NCBI RefSeq assembly: GCF_012489685.1 | Contig: NC_080043.1 | Coordinates: forward strand, 43,353,127 to 43,417,126 | Length of the DNA stretch: 64,000 nt | Reading direction: 5' to 3' | Source of the DNA: Lotus japonicus | Taxonomy: Eukaryota > Streptophyta > Magnoliopsida > Fabales > Fabaceae | Part shown: positions 58,545 to 64,000 of the stretch, piece by piece | Position numbering within the stretch: position 1 is the stretch's first letter | Layout of the letters: each line of letters starts with the position of its first letter | Translations under genes and position numbers: made by a program | Notes under the pieces: model-generated | What the model was told of the DNA's origin: nothing | What the model saw: the letters and a program-made list of their open reading frames with translations, nothing else | Databases searched by the model: none

Positions 58545-58950
58545 GTAGGTTTACTAAAGTTATGACAGGCCTAGGTTACAAACAAAGTCAAGGGACCATA
58601 CTTTGTTCATTAAGCACTCCAGTTCAGGGAAAGTAACGATATTATTAGTATATGAGGAACAGAAATTGTTGAGTCAATGTCTGGCCAAAGATTCTGAGAT
58701 GAAGACCTTGGGGAAGCAGAAATATTTTTTAGGTATTGAGGTGACCCACTCCAAGATAGGGATATTTATATCTCAACAGAATACATTGTAGATTTTCTCA
58801 AGGAGATAGCTTGCAAACCGGCAAGCACCCCAATAGAGCCGAATCTAATGTTTGGAAGTAGAAGAAGACAATGTTGTAGACAAAGACATGTATCAGCAGC
58901 TAGTGGGAAAACTTATATATTTATCTCGCACTAGGCTGGACTGTTGAGTA
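58545..58950 (+). pseudogene. Copia reverse transcriptase fragment
   Basis: It encodes RFTKVMTGLGYKQSQG, then HTLFIKHSSSGKV, KQKYFLGIEVTHSKIG and KLIYLSRTRL, with frameshifts near 58595 and 58790. The YVDD region has lost the aspartates and following residues (LLVYEEQ). It resembles copia-2 RT but is diverged and has no LTRs. Confidence 0.8.
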
Positions 58951-58967
58951 TGGCTCATAGTGATCAA

Positions 58968-59070
58968 ATGTACATGAGGCCAGGGATGGTCTCCAGAATG
59001 TACTTGAGATCAGGGATGGTCTCCAGAATGTACATGAGACCAAGGATGGTCTCCATAATGCACATGAGGC
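58968..59070 (+). repeat. 30-bp tandem repeats at the end of the RT fragment
   Basis: Three full units and a partial fourth start at 58968, 58998, 59028 and 59058 at exactly 30-bp spacing (ATGTACATGAGGCCAGGG type). In the RT frame a unit reads like the MHDPRDxHLQAV segment of copia RT, so a ten-codon piece was amplified. Confidence 0.75.
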
Positions 59071-59080
59071 AATAGATGTT

Positions 59081-59505
59081 TGTTACGGGAATGACAGGGG
59101 GTTATCTAGGGGTATTATTGTAATTTGAATCATTAGTGGACTGGGCGGGACATAAGTATCCCCTATTCCCGCCCAAATCGAGCATTTAGATGAACGAAAG
59201 CAGCCATGGCGGGGTTTGTGGAACAACATCGAAGCCCGCCCTTCTTTTGGATGGGTCCACGCGCCAGCTGGAAGAATTCCTTTAGTTTTGTCTTATATGT
59301 ATAAAGGCTTAGGCCCCGATTGTCAGGCCCAAGTACAGAGAAAATCCACGTTATGACCATTCCCTCTATAAAAGGAGAGGTCAACCCCTTGTAAAAAGCA
59401 CCTTTTGAACATTTAATGAGAATATTCCTTTTGTGATATTTTTAGTACTCTGCTAGGGTTTACTTTCTGTCAGTTTCCGACGTCAGATCTCCCTAGTACG
59501 GAACA
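59081..59505 (+). repeat. Tat-type element 5' LTR
   Basis: It starts TGTTACGGGAATG and ends AGTACGGAACA. TCTATAAAAGG at about 59364 is the TATA box. The possible target duplication ATGTT (59076-59080) cannot be checked. Confidence 0.8.
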
Positions 59506-59506
59506 T

Positions 59507-59522
59507 TGGCGCCGTCTGTGGG
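59507..59522 (+). promoter_or_regulatory. Tat-type element primer-binding site
   Basis: TGGCGCCGTCTGTGGG, one base after the LTR. It differs from the initiator-Met site used by the other elements here. Confidence 0.85.
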
Positions 59523-59569
59523 TCTTACTTCGATCTACTACTTGACATAGAAGGTGCGTTTTAAGATCC

Positions 59570-61200
59570 ATGGAAACTCGTTCGTGTGGTGTGGGCCGCC
59601 GCGATCATCGCCGGAGGGGTGGTCGTCACGGCGGCCGTGGCGGTGGACGGTACAACAACCGCGAAGTACCTCAAGAGCCGGAGCAGGAGGCTTCTTCGGC
59701 GGGGGTTCACTCGGTGGCGCAGTCACCGGTCTCGTTGGTGAATGCAGCTCCAGGAAGACCTTCAGATCTGATAGCTAGATCAGATCCAGGAGTCAGGCGA
59801 CGATCAGCGCCGCCTGAGTATGTAAATCTGGATGACCTCAAAACCAGCGTTCCGAGAAAAGCGCCAGAGGTGGTGACGGGAATCACTCCGGCGGCCTTGC
59901 AACAAATGTTGGACACTTTGCAAAAAGTACAAAGCCAGAACGAGCAGTTGCAAGCCCAGGTGCAGTACTTAACTCAGCGACAAGACTATAAGCAAGAACA
60001 ACGGCTCGAGGCCGAAGACGTTGTTGAATTCCAGCCTTTTGTTCCCGCCATCACACGGGTGGGCATACCAAAGCATCTGCAAACGATGGCGTTGGACGCC
60101 TTTTCAGGCGACTCAGACCCCATGGAACACTTGCGTTATTTTAACACGAAAATGGTTATTGGAGGAGCAACAGATGAGGTGAAGTGTAGGTTGTTACCAT
60201 CAACATTCAAGGGGATGGCGATGCAATGGTTCATCCGTCAACCGCCCTTCTCCATTGACAATTTTACTGATTTGTCCACAAAGTTCTTAACTCAATTCTC
60301 CGCCAATAAAACTACCAAGGCAACCATGTTTGATCTTATCAGCATACATCAACAGCCAGGGGAGAAGCTCAAGAAGTACATGGCGCGATTTAGTAAAATG
60401 GCGGTTCAACTGGAGGAGGGCAATCCGGATGTTTGCCTTGCGTCTTTCAAAAATGGTCTTCGGGCGGGTGATTTGAATCGGGACTTGACGAGGCGACCAG
60501 CAAAAGACATGATGGACCTTCGTGCTCGTGTTCAGGAATTCATATTAATTGAGCAGGATGATCAGAAAAAACAAGAAAGAGAGGAAGGACGCAAGCAAGC
60601 CCATTCCGGCGGAGTTTCGCAGGATAAACCTAAGGCGGGGAAGGAAACCAGGGTAGCACAAACCCCCCGTGTACCAAGACCGGGACCATATCAAAACTCC
60701 AAACCAGGATTTCAAAATACATGGCACCGCAATTCTCAAGGTCCCGCTGCAGCCACAACTGGTCAGCATGGTACTACGCCAGCTCCAGTTCCACTTACAA
60801 AGTTAAATGCGCCCTTAAGCACCATTTTAAGGGCCGTTGGGTAAACAAATGTTGTGCAGTACCCGCCACCACCGCGGCGACCGCCAGCTAATGTAGATAC
60901 CAATAGGTGGTGCGAGTACCACAAAGCGTTGGGGCATATGACGGATAATTGTTGGAATTTGAGGCGGGAAATTGATCGTCTGATTAAGGCTGGTCATCTG
61001 GCAAACTTCGTTAAAGACACAGCAACGCCAGAAGTCGCTAGGATCACCCAAGGAGACAAAGGCAAAGGCAAGGAGATAGTGGAAGAGTTGGGCGATCCTG
61101 TTGGGGAATGTTCATCCATTGCAGGAGGATTTGGCGGGGGTGAAATTTCAAGTAAGGCTAGAAAACGCTATGTGGCGGCTGTACACTCAGTACATGAGGC
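59570..61200 (+). pseudogene. Tat-type gag
   Basis: It starts METRSCGVGRRDHRR and has the retrotransposon gag core near 60080-60560 (MALDAFSGDSDPMEHLRYF, then WFIRQPPFSIDNFTDLS and FNMFDLISIHQQPGE-like text). TAA at 60842-60844 breaks the frame just before the zinc knuckle (CEYHKALGHMTDNCW). The reading then continues in phase. Confidence 0.88.
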
Positions 61201-64000
61201 AAGCGAAAGCGAGTGTTGGGTGAATCACTCCCCTATCATATTTACTCCTCAGGATTTTGCGCACGTGATTCCCCATGACAACGATCCAATTGTGGTAACA
61301 ATCAGGGTTAACAATTATGTCACGAAGAAAGTATTTTTAGACCAGGGGTCTTCGGCGGATATCATTTATGGAGATGCCTTTGATCGCCTGGGGCTAAAAG
61401 AGTCAGACTTGAGGCCGTATAAAGGAACCTTGGTAGGGTTTACAGGGGACCGTGTCACTGTTCGAGGATATGTGGAAATACCAACTGCTTTTGGCGAAGG
61501 AGAGTTTGTAAAGAAATTTCAAGTGAAGTACTTAGTCCTGGCGTGCAGAGCCAACTACAATGTACTCTTGGGACGAGACACCCTCAACAAGCTATGTGCG
61601 GTCGTTTCAACAGCTCATTTGACCGTTAAATATCCAGCCTGCAATGGAAAGGTTGGGGTATTACATGTGGACCAAAATGCAGCAAGAGAATGTTATCTAA
61701 GAAGTGTGGCGCTTTATGGGCGTAAGGCCGCCAAAGAAAGTCACAGAATCACATAAATCTTTCCGCAAGAGGGATTCAGTTTGGATCCAAGAGACGATGC
61801 TGATGATTTCCGCCCACAACCTCTGGAAGAAACCAAGCAAGTGCAAATTAAGGATAAAATTTTAAAGATTGGCAGCAGTTTGACAAAGGAACAAGAGGAA
61901 AGGTTGATCACGCTGTTGGGTGATAATTTGGATCTCTTTGCATGGACCATCAATGATGTACCAGGGATTGACCCCAATGTGATCACTCACAAATTGGCTA
62001 TTCGACCAGGGGCGACCCCAGTCATCCAGCCAAGGCGGAGAATGAGTGATGAAAAGAATAAGGCAGTACAATTAGAGACTGAGAAACTAATCAAGGCCCG
62101 CTTCATCCGTGAGGTGCAGTACCCGACATGGCTCGCCAATGTTGTGATGGTCAAAAAATCCAATGGGAAGTGGCGAATGTGCACGGACTACACAAGCTTG
62201 AACAAAGTATGTCCTAAAGATTCATATCCACTTCCCAATGTTGATAAGCTTGTGGATGGAGCGTCGGGGAATGAACTTTTAAGTCTCATGGATGCTTACT
62301 CGGGCTACAATCAAATCATGATGCATCCATCGGATGAAGAAAGTACAGCATTTATGACCAATCAGGCGAATTATTGTTACAAGACAATGCCTTTTGGATT
62401 GAAGAATGCGGGAGCTACGTACCAATGGCTCATGGATAAAATCTTTTCAAAACAAGTGGGCAGGAATATGGAGGTGTATGTGGACGACATGATCGTAAAG
62501 TCCGCCAGGGCTAGTGATCATGGCGGCGATCTTAAGGAAGTGTTTACTCAATTAAGAACATATCAAATGAAGTTGAATCCTGAGAAGTGTTCTTTTGGGA
62601 TCCAGGGAGGAAAGTTCTTGGGATTCATGTTGACATCGAGAGGAATAGAAGTGAATCCTGATAAAGGAAGGGCGATCTTCGAGATGAAAAGCCCAACAAG
62701 TGTCAAAGAAGTTCAGCGTTTGACAGGACGAATGGCCGCCTTGTCACGTTTCTTGCCAATGGCGGGTGACAAAGCGGCCCCATTCTTCACATGCTTAAAA
62801 AAGAATTCAAAGTTTCAGTGGACAGAGGAATGCGAACAAGCTTTTACCAAATTAAAGGAATCATTGGCTACATTGCCAGTACTTTCCAAGCCAACACCAG
62901 GCGTTCCATTAGTGCTCTATCTAGCAGTTACTGACAAGGTGGTGAGTACAGTGTTGCTCCAAGAAGAAGGAAAAAAGCAGAAAGTTATATATTTCGTGAG
63001 CCATACTTTACAGGGGGCAGAGTTGCGGTACCAAAAAATTTAAAAGGCTGCATTGGCGATTTTGAAAACTGCGAGGCGCCTTAGGCCTTATTTCCAAAGT
63101 TTCCAAGTCAAAGTTAAAACTGATGTCCCCTTAAGACAAGTACTTCAGAAGCCTGATTTATCAGGGCGATTGGTTAGCTGGTCAGTGGAATTGTCAGAGT
63201 ATGATATACAATATGAGCCAAGGGGCCAAGTCACAGTTCAAAGTTTAATCGACTTCGTGGCGGAATTAACACCCACGGAAGGCGAGAGAACTCGAGGAGA
63301 ATGGGTCCTATCTGTGGATGGATCCTCTAATAAGACTGGAAGTGGGGCTGGGATAACAATTGAAAGTCCAGACAAAATGATCATTGAACAGTCTCTAAAG
63401 TTCGAGTTCAAGGCGAGCAACAATCAATCTGAGTATGAGGCTTTGATCGCCGGCTTAAGGCTAGCCATTGAGCTGGGGGTCCAAAAGTTATTTATCAAGG
63501 GAGATTCGCAGTTAGTGGTTAAACAGGTGAAAGGCGAGTACCAAGTAAAGGATCCGCAACTTTCCAAATACTTGGAAGTGGTACACAAATTGATGATGGA
63601 GGTCAAAGAAATTAAGATAGAACATGTCCCGAGGGGCCAAAATGAGAGGGCAGATGTGTTAGCAAAATTGGCGAGCACAGGGAGATTGGGCAATTACCAA
63701 ACAGTCATTCAGGAAACCCTGCCTCGCCCGAGCATTGATTTGGTAGAAATAAAGTTGAAAGCAGTCAAGTCAGTAATTGAAGGCGAGCCTTCTTGGATGG
63801 AGTCAATCAAGATCTTCCTAGAAAACCCTCCAAAGGATGACGATGTGAACACAAGAGCGAAACGAAGGGAAGCCAGTTTTTACACAGTGGTGGATGGTGA
63901 GTTGTATCGGCGGGGAATTATGTCCCCTATGCTCAAATGCGTTGACACCAAGAACGCCCATGGAATAATGGCGGAAGTCCATGAAGGTGTTTGTTCAAGC
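61201..64000 (+). pseudogene. Tat-type pol (protease, RT, RNase H, second RNase H, partial integrase)
   Basis: The protease has VFLDQGSSADIIYG at about 61333. TAA at 61754-61756 lies before RT. RT shows YPTWLANVVMVKKSNGKWR, MPFGLKNAGATYQ and YVDDMIVKS (about 62475). RNase H follows; TAA at 63041-63043 interrupts it at YQKI. The second RNase H starts about 63300 (SVDGSSNKTGSGAG, then GDSQLVVKQV and NERADVLAKLAS). Integrase begins near 63880 (YTVVDGELYRRG, AHGIMAEVHEGVC) and is cut by the window edge. Confidence 0.9.

Larger units (their letters stand above)
59081..64000 (+). mobile_element. Ty3/gypsy retrotransposon of Tat type (right end outside window)
   Basis: It has a 425-bp 5' LTR, the primer-binding site TGGCGCCGTCTGTGGG, gag, protease, RT, RNase H, a second RNase H and the start of integrase. 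RT before integrase marks gypsy. The extra RNase H after the first, with VDGSSNKTGSGAG, marks the Tat/Ogre clade. The whole frame stays in one phase from 59570 to the window end with three nonsense codons. Confidence 0.92.

Overview
This is repeat-rich plant nuclear DNA from a eudicot. A complete TIR-NBS-LRR gene excludes a monocot, a class that lacks this family. The mix of a Sirevirus, Tat-type gypsy and TGTAAC-ended LTR elements would suit a legume, but the sequence alone does not name the species. I see no bacterial, organellar or CRISPR features. Everything was read by eye, so similarity statements are motif-level recognitions, not searches.

Layout. 1-6914: a minus-strand non-autonomous LTR element (called A) with ~2.6 kb LTRs, cut by the left window edge; its interior has no gag-pol but holds a hairpin minisatellite. 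6915-7557: fragment of a related LTR. 8.2-12.4 kb: two broken F-box/FBD copies on the minus strand with a receptor-kinase scrap between them. 13.2-25.8 kb: a small TIR element split by a full 12.1 kb Sirevirus (copia) with 5-bp target duplication TATTT, degraded gag, pol and env-like frames, and an intact antisense reading frame with its own TATA box and poly(A) signal. 25.8-27.4 kb: a MULE end and a Harbinger-like element. 27.6-29.3 kb: a decayed plant-mobile-domain gene joined to an RNase H domain. 30.0-33.9 kb: an apparently intact five-exon TNL resistance-type gene, the only convincing functional host gene. 34.9-49.9 kb: a copia element (copia-2) whose leader is interrupted by a 9.8 kb giant-LTR element (B), itself carrying a 708-bp hAT-type element. 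51.5-52.8 kb: a MULE with perfect 9-bp target duplication. 53.2-56.7 kb: a truncated copia (copia-3) ending at a TRIM element. 58.5-59.1 kb: a copia RT scrap. 59.1-64 kb: a Tat-type gypsy element running off the right edge.

How it fits together. The window is a nest of insertions around one disease-resistance-type gene and a few dead host genes. The order of insertion can be read from who interrupts whom: hAT into B, B into copia-2; Sirevirus into a TIR element; MULE into a LINE-like tail; TRIM at the breakpoint of copia-3. The autonomous elements present are all broken, so copies here would depend on enzymes supplied from elsewhere. The most interesting unexplained item is the antisense gene-like unit at 23.2-23.7 kb inside the Sirevirus.
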